Both the position numbers and the translations under genes were made by a program. Shown piece after piece: positions 53,481 through 61,219 of a stretch of DNA of 64,000 bases. The stretch covers positions 62,001 through 126,000 of the forward strand of contig DXMV01000018.1 in NCBI GenBank assembly GCA_019414055.1, written 5' to 3'. Under the pieces are notes generated by a model. The model saw only the letters and a program-made list of their open reading frames with translations. It ran no database searches and was not told the origin of the DNA. Source of the DNA: Collinsella sp. (GTDB taxonomy: Bacteria; Actinomycetota; Coriobacteriia; Coriobacteriales; Coriobacteriaceae). Position 1 is the stretch's first letter. Each line of letters starts with the position of its first letter.

Positions 53481-53933
53481 ATGATGAACGCAACGGATAT
53501 GGTCCAGGGAAACCTCGCCCTTAAGCTCGAGACGCCTACATCGCCGGTTTTCACGGTTGTCAAAGGCGGCCGATCTGGTTTCCAAACATTGCCTGGTAAG
53601 CCCGTCCGCAGCCGGTGCGTCGCCACGACTTCGGCTCCTGTTGCCCTAAAGGCCTCGACGATTGTCGCTCTTGCCGTTGCGCTCACGCTCTTCTTTGTAC
53701 TTGCCACCTCGATCTTCAGCGCACGTCACGCCGCATATGCCGAGTCGGTATCCAACGTTACCTACGAGACCGTCCGTGTTCAGCCAGGCGATTCCTTGTG
53801 GTCGCTTGCCCAGGAGCATCCGATTGAGGGCCTTTCCACACAGGAAACCTCTGATATGATCCGCAACGTCAATCACCTGGAGCATGGCTCGCTCGATGCC
53901 GGTGCGCATCTTAAAGTTCCCGCACGTTCCTAA
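53481..53933 (+). CDS. LysM-domain membrane protein, YneA-like SOS division inhibitor candidate
   Basis: A 150-aa protein: a basic cytoplasmic N-terminus, one membrane helix (about 58-79) and an external LysM domain (about 95-147, VQPGDSLWSLA). Size, layout, and position divergent from lexA match B. subtilis YneA, which halts division during SOS. The promoter is covered by two LexA boxes. ATG 53481 (or 53484) follows GAGAGGAG. Sequence identity to YneA cannot be judged here, so the symbol is withheld. Confidence 0.75.
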   Translation: MMNATDMVQGNLALKLETPTSPVFTVVKGGRSGFQTLPGKPVRSRCVATTSAPVALKASTIVALAVALTLFFVLATSIFSARHAAYAESVSNVTYETVRVQPGDSLWSLAQEHPIEGLSTQETSDMIRNVNHLEHGSLDAGAHLKVPARS

Positions 53934-53984
53934 GATTTATGTACCGTCGCATGGTACCCTTGTAATCGTTTTAGAGGAGGTATC

Positions 53985-54428
53985 ATGCGCTGTCCCAAAT
54001 GCGGCAAGGCACATACTCGCGTCGTTGATTCCCGCATGCAGGAATCTAATAACACCATCAAGCGCCGTCGCGAATGCTGCTCATGCAATTATCGCTTTAC
54101 GACATTTGAGCGTTGTGAAGACCCTATCGAGGTCATTAAGTCAGACGGAACCAAGCAACGGTTCGATCGCAATAAGCTGCTGGTCGGTTTGATGCGCGCC
54201 ACGATCAAGCGAGATATCGACACTAAAAAGCTCAACGAGATCATTGACGATATTGAGGTCGAGCTTCGCTCCCGTACGCTCACGGCCGTTACGTCTCATG
54301 AGTTGGGCGATATGGTTCTTAAGCGGTTGGCCAAGATCGATAAAGTTGCCTACATCCGCTTTGCCTCGGTCTATCGCGATTTCAAAGACGTCGATGAGTT
54401 TTTGCAAGAGCTCGACAAGCTAAGGTGA
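53985..54428 (+). CDS. nrdR: Transcriptional repressor NrdR
   Basis: Represses ribonucleotide reductase genes in response to ATP/dATP. The 147-aa protein has an N-terminal zinc ribbon (MRCPKCG...CCSCNYRF) and an ATP-cone domain. ATG after TTAGAGGAGG. It lies between the LexA-controlled gene and dut, so the stretch groups nucleotide-pool and DNA-damage functions. Confidence 0.96.
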   Translation: MRCPKCGKAHTRVVDSRMQESNNTIKRRRECCSCNYRFTTFERCEDPIEVIKSDGTKQRFDRNKLLVGLMRATIKRDIDTKKLNEIIDDIEVELRSRTLTAVTSHELGDMVLKRLAKIDKVAYIRFASVYRDFKDVDEFLQELDKLR

Positions 54429-54432
54429 TTTC

Positions 54433-54876
54433 ATGTCCAACATTACCGTTAACATTAAACGTCTCGACCCAACCGTCGAGCTTCCCAAATACGCCCATCC
54501 TACGGATGCCGGCCTGGACCTGCGTTCCAACGAGGATTGCACTCTGAAGCCCTTTGAGCGTCGTCTGGTCTCCACGGGCCTAGCTATCGCCCTGCCCGAC
54601 GGCTATGCCGGCTTCGTCCAGCCCCGCAGTGGCCTGGCCATCAAGCAAGGCCTGTCTATAGTCAACACGCCGGGCCTCATCGATGCCCACTACCGAGGAG
54701 AGCTCAAAGTCATCCTCATCAACCTAGACCCCACGAACAACATCCAAATCAACAAAGGCGACCGCATCGCCCAACTTGTCATCCAAGAAGTCCCCACGGT
54801 CAACCTCGTAGAAGTAGACGAACTAGACGAAACCGACCGAGGCAACGGAGGCTTCGGCTCCAGCGGAGTCGCTTAA
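54433..54876 (+). CDS. dut: dUTP diphosphatase
   Basis: Hydrolyses dUTP to dUMP. The 147-aa trimeric-type enzyme has all five motifs: DAGLDLRS, PRSGLA, GLIDAHYRGELKV, RIAQLVI and a C-terminal glycine-rich arm (RGNGGFGSSG). It starts 4 nt after nrdR. Codon use changes within the gene: the first half uses GAG/AAG/CTG like its neighbours, while the last about 65 codons favour GAA, CAA, AAA, CTA and GTA. Confidence 0.96.
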   Translation: MSNITVNIKRLDPTVELPKYAHPTDAGLDLRSNEDCTLKPFERRLVSTGLAIALPDGYAGFVQPRSGLAIKQGLSIVNTPGLIDAHYRGELKVILINLDPTNNIQINKGDRIAQLVIQEVPTVNLVEVDELDETDRGNGGFGSSGVA

Positions 54877-54913
54877 TCATTTTTAACATGTAGGGTCGGC
54901 CTCTCACCCGGGG

Positions 54914-54948
54914 CCCACACATATTATCTCGTGCTCAAACATTCTCGC
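54914..54948. repeat. Family B hairpin repeat, partial copy
   Basis: CCCACACATATTATCTCG followed by TGCTCAAACATTCTCGC resembles the left arm and core start of the full copy at 54971-55073. It is followed by nine consecutive G. Confidence 0.6.
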
Positions 54949-54970
54949 GGGGGGGGGCGCTCATATCCCT

Positions 54971-55073
54971 CCCGCCTGCCTCTCACACATATCATTCCAT
55001 GCTCAAACATTCTCGCTTCGCTTCGCTCGCTGCGAAACTGCGCGTGGAACGATATGTGTGAGAGGCAGGCGGG
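54971..55073. repeat. Family B long hairpin repeat, full copy
   Basis: Inverted 29-bp arms (54971-54999 and 55045-55073, one mismatch) enclose a 45-nt core starting TGCTCAAACATTCTCGC and containing TTCGCTTCGCTCGC. The outer arms begin CCCGCCTGCCTCTCACAC. Confidence 0.85.
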
Positions 55074-55261
55074 CGGCTACTCGCTTGAAATAATATTACA
55101 TTCTAGTCAGCCAATGCGACAAAGGAACTATCCCTTTGCCGCATTGGCTGTCTGTATTTAGAATTTCCGGTTTCGCCTTTGCAGGTTCTAGTGGTGGGGA
55201 ATCTGGGATTAGCCGCTAGCGCGTAAACGCAGCCCTCCCACGGGAGAGCGGACAGTCCGTC
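55074..55261. other. Intergenic remainder before the glycosyltransferase gene
   Basis: No gene seen. It contains the hairpin at 55108-55150 and an AT-rich patch. Confidence 0.4.
55108..55150. terminator. Long hairpin downstream of dut (terminator-like)
   Basis: CAGCCAATGCG-A-CAAAGG pairs with CCTTTG-C-CGCATTGGCTG, a 17-bp stem with one internal mismatch. T runs are poor on both sides, so termination is uncertain. It lies between the convergent dut and glycosyltransferase genes. Confidence 0.45.
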
Positions 55262-56563
55262 CTACCTGATATGCGCGGGTTTTTCGCCCCAGTAGAAGCG
55301 GCAGAAGGCTCGTTTGCGCTTTTGGGGTTTGCCTACGAATTCCATGGTGGCGATGGCAATGTCCTCGGCTGCGTGGGGGCGGCGTAGTACTTCGCCGTTG
55401 ATGAGTAGGGCTTTGAGTGATTCGGGATGGTCGTGCAGGTGGCGCAGGGTTACGATGAGCTCTCGTGCCGTGGTGACGTGCATGCTGGCGCCCATGCCGG
55501 TGAGCATGGTGGTGTTGGCCTTTTCCTGGCCATAGGACTTGCCCAGCAGAATCATCGGCAGATGTCCGCATAGGCACTCGGTAACCGTGAGTCCGCCCGA
55601 TTTGAGGATTGCCAGGTCGCAGCCGTGCATGAGGGCCGCCATGTCGTCGACATAGTCCAACACCGTGACGTTCTCGAGCTTCATGGCGTCGAAGAGGGTC
55701 TTCAGCCGGGTGGCATACTCCACGTCTTTGCCGGGCAAAAAGACAAAGTGCATGTCTTCGAAGCTGCGCAGGAAGGGGAGTGTGTGGTCCATCGCCGCGC
55801 GAAAGCGGACGTAGGGTTGAGGCAAGCTGGCACCGGCCATTACCAGCACGATGGTCTTGTCGGTGGGGAGGTTGAACTTGGCTAGCTCTTCCTCGCGATC
55901 GTAATCCGTGTCAAATCCGGCGCGAATAGGAATGCCGGTAATGCGAATCTTTGTCTCGGGCACCTTGCGCGGACGCAGCGTTTCGGCCATAAATTCGTTG
56001 GCAACACAGAATAGATCGGTGTCCTTGTGGGGCCACCAGCCCTCGACTTCGTAGTCGGTCGGCACGCAGATGACCGGATAATCGATACCCGTAATTACGC
56101 GGGCGCCCACGGCAACATTGGCTGCTGTGATGTGCGTTGCGACCACGGCTATAGGCCTGCGGCTACGAATGTATTCGTTGAATGCGGGGAACATAATTCG
56201 CGACCATGCCGTGCCGCCACCCCAGAGCAGATGTCCCGTAAGCGTATATCGCCAGGTCAGGTCGTAAATGGGGCGCGTGGCTCCCGTAAAAGAAGCTGCG
56301 GTTTTATTGCCGTCGAATTTAATGCGTCCAAAATCAAGGATATCGAGCACTTCAATCTCAACATCCTCGGGGATGCCATTGGTGCCGCGGATGAGGTCGA
56401 ATGCCTGCGCAATCGCATTTGCGGCGGCCTTGTGGCCCGAGCCGACCGAGGCGTGCACGATGGTCACGAGAGGTTTTTGCTGAGCCAAGAGCCCGGTTTG
56501 CTCCGATTGGGGAGTGCTGAGCTTGAGCAGGGGAGCGTCGTCGCTCGTCTGCGTTTGATCCAT
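55262..56563 (-). CDS. MGDG-synthase/MurG-type glycosyltransferase
   Basis: A 433-aa GT-B enzyme of family GT28 type. The N-terminal MGDG-synthase-like domain carries VTIVHASVGSGHKAAANAIAQAF; the C-terminal domain has the nucleotide-sugar motif KSGGLTVTECLCGHLPMIL. Relatives move glucose or galactose onto diacylglycerol to make membrane glycolipids; the sugar and acceptor here are inference. The ATG at 56563 follows GGGGAG; the frame is open upstream, but that part antisense-overlaps trxB. Divergent from trxB. Confidence 0.82.
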   Translation of the reverse strand: MDQTQTSDDAPLLKLSTPQSEQTGLLAQQKPLVTIVHASVGSGHKAAANAIAQAFDLIRGTNGIPEDVEIEVLDILDFGRIKFDGNKTAASFTGATRPIYDLTWRYTLTGHLLWGGGTAWSRIMFPAFNEYIRSRRPIAVVATHITAANVAVGARVITGIDYPVICVPTDYEVEGWWPHKDTDLFCVANEFMAETLRPRKVPETKIRITGIPIRAGFDTDYDREEELAKFNLPTDKTIVLVMAGASLPQPYVRFRAAMDHTLPFLRSFEDMHFVFLPGKDVEYATRLKTLFDAMKLENVTVLDYVDDMAALMHGCDLAILKSGGLTVTECLCGHLPMILLGKSYGQEKANTTMLTGMGASMHVTTARELIVTLRHLHDHPESLKALLINGEVLRRPHAAEDIAIATMEFVGKPQKRKRAFCRFYWGEKPAHIR

Positions 56564-56680
56564 CGAAAACTCCCCTTCATCTTTGTGTCGCAAAGAATCA
56601 TTGTAGTGCATGAGTGTCATGTTCGTCTGAATTTGGGTATGAGCGCAAAGAACGACAATGTTTCGACGAGAGGAAGCTTT

Positions 56681-57619
56681 ATGACTACCGATCAGCCGAT
56701 TGATGTTGCGATTATCGGCGGCGGCCCTGCGGGCTATGCTGCAGCCATTTATGCGGCGCGCGCCAACCTCACGACGACTGTGATTGAGCAAGGCATGTCG
56801 GGAGGCCAAATTGCCACAACCAATGAGGTCGAGAACTATCCGGGTATTCCGCTCTTGAGTGGTGCCGAACTCGGCGAGCGTTTTCAGCAGCATGCAGAGG
56901 GCCTGGGAGCGCAAGTTACATGGAGCATGGTGACGGGCATCGATTACGATGCCGATACAGCGCTGTTTACGGTGCATCATGATACGGGCGATACGCTGGC
57001 CTCGAGTGTTATCGCTTGCATGGGTGCCACACCGCGATCTGCTGGTTTTGTTGGCGAGGATACGTATCGTGGTCGTGGCGTTTCGTATTGCGCGACGTGC
57101 GACGGAATGTTCTTTCGTGGCAAGCAGGTTTTTGTCATCGGCGGCGGTAATGCTGCCTGTGAGGAAGCCCTGTTCTTATCAGAAATCGCCAGCAGCGTGA
57201 CCATCGTCTTGCGCCGCGATCAGTTCCGTGCCCCTGATGGCGTGGTTCAAAAGGTGCTCGCAAAAGATAATATTTCGGTTAGGTACCAAACTAGTATTGT
57301 GGAACTATCGGGCGAGGCCATGCCCACGACTATCACATTTAAGAACAACGCCACCGGTGAAACCTATTCCGAGTCCTTTGATCCTGGTTCGTTTGGCATC
57401 TTTGTCTTTGCTGGCACGCATCCCCATACTGAGCTTGTAGAGCATCTGGTGGATCTGGCGCCCGACGGCGGTATTGTGACCGACGAATCGATGGCAACCC
57501 GCACGCCTGGCTTATTTGCTGCCGGCGATATCCGTTCCAAGCATTTACGCCAAGTTGTGACCGCCGTTTCGGACGGAGCCATAGCGGCTACCAGCGCATA
57601 CGCTTTCTTACGCGGATAA
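56681..57619 (+). CDS. trxB: Thioredoxin reductase
   Basis: NADPH/FAD enzyme that reduces thioredoxin. The 312-aa protein has FAD motif IIGGGPAGYAAAIYAAR, the redox pair CATCDG (about 137-140), NAD(P) loop IGGGNAACEEAL and the C-terminal GLFAAGDIR motif. The ATG at 56681 follows GAGAGGAAGC. A ferredoxin- or NADH-dependent relative cannot be excluded. Confidence 0.9.
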   Translation: MTTDQPIDVAIIGGGPAGYAAAIYAARANLTTTVIEQGMSGGQIATTNEVENYPGIPLLSGAELGERFQQHAEGLGAQVTWSMVTGIDYDADTALFTVHHDTGDTLASSVIACMGATPRSAGFVGEDTYRGRGVSYCATCDGMFFRGKQVFVIGGGNAACEEALFLSEIASSVTIVLRRDQFRAPDGVVQKVLAKDNISVRYQTSIVELSGEAMPTTITFKNNATGETYSESFDPGSFGIFVFAGTHPHTELVEHLVDLAPDGGIVTDESMATRTPGLFAAGDIRSKHLRQVVTAVSDGAIAATSAYAFLRG

Positions 57620-57660
57620 GTACGATAATATATCTTATGTAAGGTTGCTGTTTTTAAGCA

Positions 57661-57708
57661 AAGTGGTTGGGCGGTGCATCTATGTGCCGCCCAACCACTT
57701 TTACTTTG
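57661..57708 (+). terminator. Terminator after trxB
   Basis: AAGTGGTTGGGCGG pairs with CCGCCCAACCACTT, followed by TTACTTT. Confidence 0.85.
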
Positions 57709-57724
57709 CGGCTATGTGGTATGT

Positions 57725-57738
57725 AAAACTAGATAACC
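57725..57738 (+). promoter_or_regulatory. Motif AAAACTAGATAACC in the DUF1836 gene promoter
   Basis: Nearly identical (13/14) to the minus-strand motif AAAACTAGATAGCC upstream of degV (59383-59396). A -10-like TACAAT follows at 57744-57749. Confidence 0.5.
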
Positions 57739-57773
57739 TAGAATACAATATAGAAAACGAACGGAGGCCTCTT

Positions 57774-58385
57774 ATGAACCACGCTAAACATGTTATCCCG
57801 ATGTCAGATACATCGGTCAGCATTAAGCCGGAGGATATTCAGCCGACGGTGCTGCCGGATGCATTTATTCAGTCCGATATGGTCGGTAAACTCAACACGT
57901 TGAGCCTGCCGCGCTATGAACAGCTGCCCAATGTAACGCTCTATCGCGATCAGGTTATTGAATATGTTGCGCTGTGGATGGAGCCGCTTTCGATTTGTGT
58001 AGAGCAGCCCGTTATCACGCCATCGATGATCAATAACTACGTGAAGGTCGGCCTCGTTCCTGCTCCGGTTAAAAAGCAGTATGGCCGTGAGCAGATTGCG
58101 CGTCTCATCGCCATTTGCATCTTTAAGCAGGTGCTGCCCATCGCTGCGATTCAGGCGCTCTTTAATATTCAGCGTTTGAGCTACGATGCTCCGACCGCCT
58201 TTGATTATGTTGTCGATCAACTTGAGGCATCGATTCGTGCGGCGTTTTCCGTCGAGCAGACTCCCGTGCCCGATACCGCACATCAGGTTACGCGTGAGTC
58301 GTTGCTCGTACGCAGTGCGGTATCGTCCTTCGTTTCGAAGGCATACCTGATGAGCTACCTTAAGTTCAATGGGTTTAATAGCTAA
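57774..58385 (+). CDS. DUF1836 family protein, probable DNA-binding regulator
   Basis: A 203-aa protein. The middle (about 70-175) matches DUF1836: PVITPSMINNYVKVGLVPAPVKKQYGREQIARLIAICIFKQVLP, which reads like a MerR-type winged helix (N-Y-x-K-x-GL-P plus Y-x3-Q/D-x-RL). ATG at 57774 after CGGAGGCC. A motif in its own promoter recurs before degV, suggesting it controls both genes. No sensor domain is recognised. Confidence 0.75.
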   Translation: MNHAKHVIPMSDTSVSIKPEDIQPTVLPDAFIQSDMVGKLNTLSLPRYEQLPNVTLYRDQVIEYVALWMEPLSICVEQPVITPSMINNYVKVGLVPAPVKKQYGREQIARLIAICIFKQVLPIAAIQALFNIQRLSYDAPTAFDYVVDQLEASIRAAFSVEQTPVPDTAHQVTRESLLVRSAVSSFVSKAYLMSYLKFNGFNS

Positions 58386-58397
58386 CCGAGGTAAAAG

Positions 58398-58446
58398 ACG
58401 GGCGGGATAATGAGCCATTGGCCCGTTATCCCGCCCGTGCGTTTGT
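58398..58446. terminator. Bidirectional terminator between DUF1836 gene and degV
   Basis: ACGGGCGGGATAA pairs perfectly with TTATCCCGCCCGT. T-rich tails lie on both strands (TTTGTC on plus, CTTTTACC on minus). Confidence 0.85.
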
Positions 58447-58457
58447 CTAGTTGGACG

Positions 58458-59324
58458 TTATCGGCCCGAAGCCACGCCCATGCCGTAGCCGATAATAAGA
58501 CCGTGCATCTCGGCATAGTATGAATCCAGTCCGTTGCAGGGCAAGATAATGGTCTTGGAGCCAGGCCAATGCTCCACAATGCGGCTGGCAAGTGCCTGGG
58601 CGCCTGCCTCATTCTCGACATGGTCGATAACGACCTCGCCGCCGGTAAAGCCCTCGGCCTCCATGGTATCGACTATCTTGCCAAGCATCTTCTTTTCGCC
58701 ACGGGTGTGACCAACGAGCTTAATCTCCCCCGCCTCGCTTGCTGTGCCTAAAACACGAATGTTGAGTTTATTGGCGATGACCCCGGCCGCCTTAGGGATA
58801 CGTCCGGCCTTCGCAAGGTTTTCGTAAGTGCACAAACTAAAGAGGATCTTGCTCTGCTGCTCCAAGCTATCGAAGTAGGCGCAGGCGTCCTCAAAGGAGG
58901 TATCCGGGTTCCTCGTAAGATAGCGATCGAACAGCAGGAAGATTAGGTCCATTTTGCCACCTGCGGCTCGCGAGTTAACCAAATGAATCTGACGGTTGGG
59001 CTCCTCGGCAAGCACCATGTCACGTGCGGTGGCCGCGGCATTGTAGCTTCCCGAGACGCCCTCGGAGATGGGCATGCAAATCGTCTTGTCGGCAAGCTTA
59101 AAGAGTTCGGCCCACTCCCCTACGCTTGGACAGGCGCTCGAAGAAGCGCTCGACTCCGCCAGCACGGCGCAATTGAGCTCGTGAACGTCGAGCGTGAGGT
59201 CATCGACAAACTCGCGCTCCCCCACTCGAATCTTAAGGGGTGCAAATGCAAAGGTGGTATGAGGTGCGGTTGGCTGCCAATCGCGAAGATTGCAGCTCGA
59301 ATCGGAGATAAGTGCCCAGCTCAT
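58458..59324 (-). CDS. DegV family fatty-acid-binding protein
   Basis: A 288-aa DegV/FakB fold protein: start WALISDSSCNLRD (the conserved TDSxxDL region), a middle MPISEGVSGSYNAA motif, and a C-terminal lobe. FakB members hold a fatty acid for phosphorylation by FakA; no fakA lies here. ATG at 59324 with AGAAAGGACC upstream; minus-strand -10 TATAAT at 59354-59359. Confidence 0.87.
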   Translation of the reverse strand: MSWALISDSSCNLRDWQPTAPHTTFAFAPLKIRVGEREFVDDLTLDVHELNCAVLAESSASSSACPSVGEWAELFKLADKTICMPISEGVSGSYNAAATARDMVLAEEPNRQIHLVNSRAAGGKMDLIFLLFDRYLTRNPDTSFEDACAYFDSLEQQSKILFSLCTYENLAKAGRIPKAAGVIANKLNIRVLGTASEAGEIKLVGHTRGEKKMLGKIVDTMEAEGFTGGEVVIDHVENEAGAQALASRIVEHWPGSKTIILPCNGLDSYYAEMHGLIIGYGMGVASGR

Positions 59325-59353
59325 TGAGGGTCCTTTCTATTTGTTCCTCAACA

Positions 59354-59359
59354 ATTATA
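59354..59359 (-). promoter_or_regulatory. -10 element of degV
   Basis: Consensus TATAAT on the minus strand, 30 bp before the ATG; the -35 position (GTCCAC) is poor. The AAAACTAGATAGCC motif lies just upstream of it. Confidence 0.6.
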
Positions 59360-59382
59360 GCCGTCTTTCGAATCGAGTGGAC

Positions 59383-59409
59383 GGCTATCTAGTTTTGAAT
59401 ACTAGATAG
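59383..59409 (-). promoter_or_regulatory. Inverted repeat with shared motif upstream of degV
   Basis: CTATCTAGT and ACTAGATAG form a 9-bp inverted repeat. The minus strand includes AAAACTAGATAGCC, matching 57725-57738. Confidence 0.5.
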
Positions 59410-59436
59410 TCTACTGATCTTAAGGCAAACTGTAGG

Positions 59437-59477
59437 GGCAAAAAGAATGGGCCTCGTGACTCAAGATCGCGAGGCCC
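59437..59477 (-). terminator. Terminator after the NlpC/P60 gene
   Basis: GGGCCTCG / CGAGGCCC stem followed on the minus strand by ATTCTTTTTG. Confidence 0.8.
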
Positions 59478-59501
59478 ACGTTCGTTCGCTGTAGCAATAA
59501 A

Positions 59502-60620
59502 TTAGTAGCGTACGAAGATGTAGTTGTTGTTCATACCGGCTGCGACGGAGCTGATGATAACGCCCGTGTTGTAGTCGGAAGCATGGATCATCTGACCATT
59601 ACCGATATAGATGCCGGTATGGTAGGAGTTAACCACAACATCGCCGGGTTGCGGATCGGACACGCGGGTCCAACCCATGAAGGTGCCGGTGTTGCCCAGA
59701 CGGCAGTAGCGGCCCGTGAGGCAGTAGCTAACGAATCCCGAACAGTCAAAGCTGTTCGGGCCAATGCCGCCCCAGGAATAAGCGCAACCAAGTTTGCTGT
59801 AGGCACGCGAAACAACGGTGCCGCCGTCAACGGACTGGCTCGGTGCGGAAGGCGTCGGTGCCGGTGGGGGCGTCGAGGGCTGCGGCGTAGGAGCAGGAGC
59901 CGGAGCGGGTGCAGGCGTGTTGCCGCCATTGTTGGTCGTGCCGCCACCATTGTTGGTGTTCTCGATCGTGCCAGCGGTCTCGGTGTTCACCGTGGCCTTC
60001 TCGGCGGTGCTGGCGTTGATACCGGCCTGCAGTGCGGCGTTCGCCTCAGCCTCGGCGGCAAGCTCGGCCTGCAGCTGCGAGTCCAGAGAGTTCACAACGT
60101 TCTGAGCCTCGGCCTGCTGAGCGTTGAGCTCGTCGACCTTCTTCTGCGTGGCGGCGACGTTCTTCTCCTGCTCGGCCTGCTTATCGGTAAGCTCCTGCTT
60201 GAGCTCCTTGACCTCTTGGATGGTCTGGGCCTGTTTGTCGGACACCTTACCGTAGTAGAACAGACGGTTGAGCATGTCGCCCAGGTCGTCGACGCCCGTC
60301 AGAACCTGAAGTAGGCTCAGGCCACCGGTCTTGTACTCACCGGCAACGTAGTTGGAAAGCTTAGTCTGGCCATCGGCGATTTCCTGCTGCTTTTGCGTGA
60401 TCTCGCCGGCGGTCTGGTCGAGCGCCTGCGTCTGAGTGGCGAGCTCGTCGTAGATCTGCTGGGTTTGCGTGCCAATCTGCTCGAGTTTAGTACGAGCAGC
60501 GGCAAGGTCGGATGCGGTATCGGCGTAGGCCGGAGCCACGAGGCCCAGGCCCAAAACACAAGCGAGGGTTGCCGTAGCAGCGCAGCGTGCCATATTTTTG
60601 TGCGTGTTTGCTGTGCGCAT
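59502..60620 (-). CDS. Secreted NlpC/P60 peptidoglycan endopeptidase
   Basis: Cuts peptidoglycan stem peptides outside the cell. The 372-aa protein has a signal peptide (cleavage near AYA-DT, about 33), a coiled-coil region (about 35-200, like RipA/PcsB), a Pro/Ala/Thr-rich linker (about 215-260) and a C-terminal NlpC/P60 domain. The catalytic Cys is in DCSGFVSYC and the His in NSYHTGIYIG. ATG at 60620 after GAAAGGAAGC. Confidence 0.9.
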   Translation of the reverse strand: MRTANTHKNMARCAATATLACVLGLGLVAPAYADTASDLAAARTKLEQIGTQTQQIYDELATQTQALDQTAGEITQKQQEIADGQTKLSNYVAGEYKTGGLSLLQVLTGVDDLGDMLNRLFYYGKVSDKQAQTIQEVKELKQELTDKQAEQEKNVAATQKKVDELNAQQAEAQNVVNSLDSQLQAELAAEAEANAALQAGINASTAEKATVNTETAGTIENTNNGGGTTNNGGNTPAPAPAPAPTPQPSTPPPAPTPSAPSQSVDGGTVVSRAYSKLGCAYSWGGIGPNSFDCSGFVSYCLTGRYCRLGNTGTFMGWTRVSDPQPGDVVVNSYHTGIYIGNGQMIHASDYNTGVIISSVAAGMNNNYIFVRY

Positions 60621-60652
60621 GGAGCTTCCTTTCCGGTATCTAAGGGTAGCGG

Positions 60653-61183
60653 CTAATCCACCGTTACCAGGCTAAAGAGCTCAACGTCCTCATTGGAAGG
60701 CGTGAGCTTCTTGCGCGGGTTGAGAAACGCAAGCTCAAGGATACAACCGTAACCCACGAGCTTTGCGCCCATATCTCGCACCAGTTTACCTGTTGCCTCG
60801 ACGGTTCCGCCCGTCGCGACCAAGTCATCTAGAATCAACACGGTATCTTTAGAGGTAATGGCATCGGCATGGATCTCGACAGAATCCGTTCCATACTCGA
60901 GTTCGTAGCTCTCGCTGACCGTCTTGCGCGGCAGTTTGCCCGGCTTACGTGCGGGGACAAAGCCGGCACCCAGCGCGACGGCCACGGGCACACCGACCAT
61001 AAAGCCGCGGGCTTCGGGTCCTACAACCTTGGTAATGCCCATATCGGCAAAATGCTCGGCCAGGGCATCCACCATGGCCTTCAGGGCCTCGGGATTGCCA
61101 AAGAGCGGCGTGATGTCCTTAAAGACGACTCCGGGCTCGGGATAGTCGGGGATATCGACGATATGAGATTCGAAGTCGTACAT
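60653..61183 (-). CDS. apt: Adenine phosphoribosyltransferase
   Basis: Salvages adenine to AMP with PRPP. The 176-aa protein has the family start (FESHIVDIPDYPEPGVVFKDITPLF), the VPARKPGKLP substrate loop and PRPP motif LILDDLVATGGT. The ATG at 61183 is chosen because AAAGGTCACGCC precedes it; an ATG at 61198 would include that site as codons. Confidence 0.95.
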   Translation of the reverse strand: MYDFESHIVDIPDYPEPGVVFKDITPLFGNPEALKAMVDALAEHFADMGITKVVGPEARGFMVGVPVAVALGAGFVPARKPGKLPRKTVSESYELEYGTDSVEIHADAITSKDTVLILDDLVATGGTVEATGKLVRDMGAKLVGYGCILELAFLNPRKKLTPSNEDVELFSLVTVD

Positions 61184-61219
61184 GGCGTGACCTTTCATGG
61201 ATTGCCGGGTGGACGGCGA

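Noticed and set aside
56027..56680. Long upstream extension of trxB
   Set aside because: It reads antisense through the glycosyltransferase gene; the ATG at 56681 has a ribosome site and the correct FAD-domain start.
56564..56980. N-terminal extension of the glycosyltransferase
   Set aside because: It runs antisense through trxB, and a good ribosome site marks the ATG at 56563.
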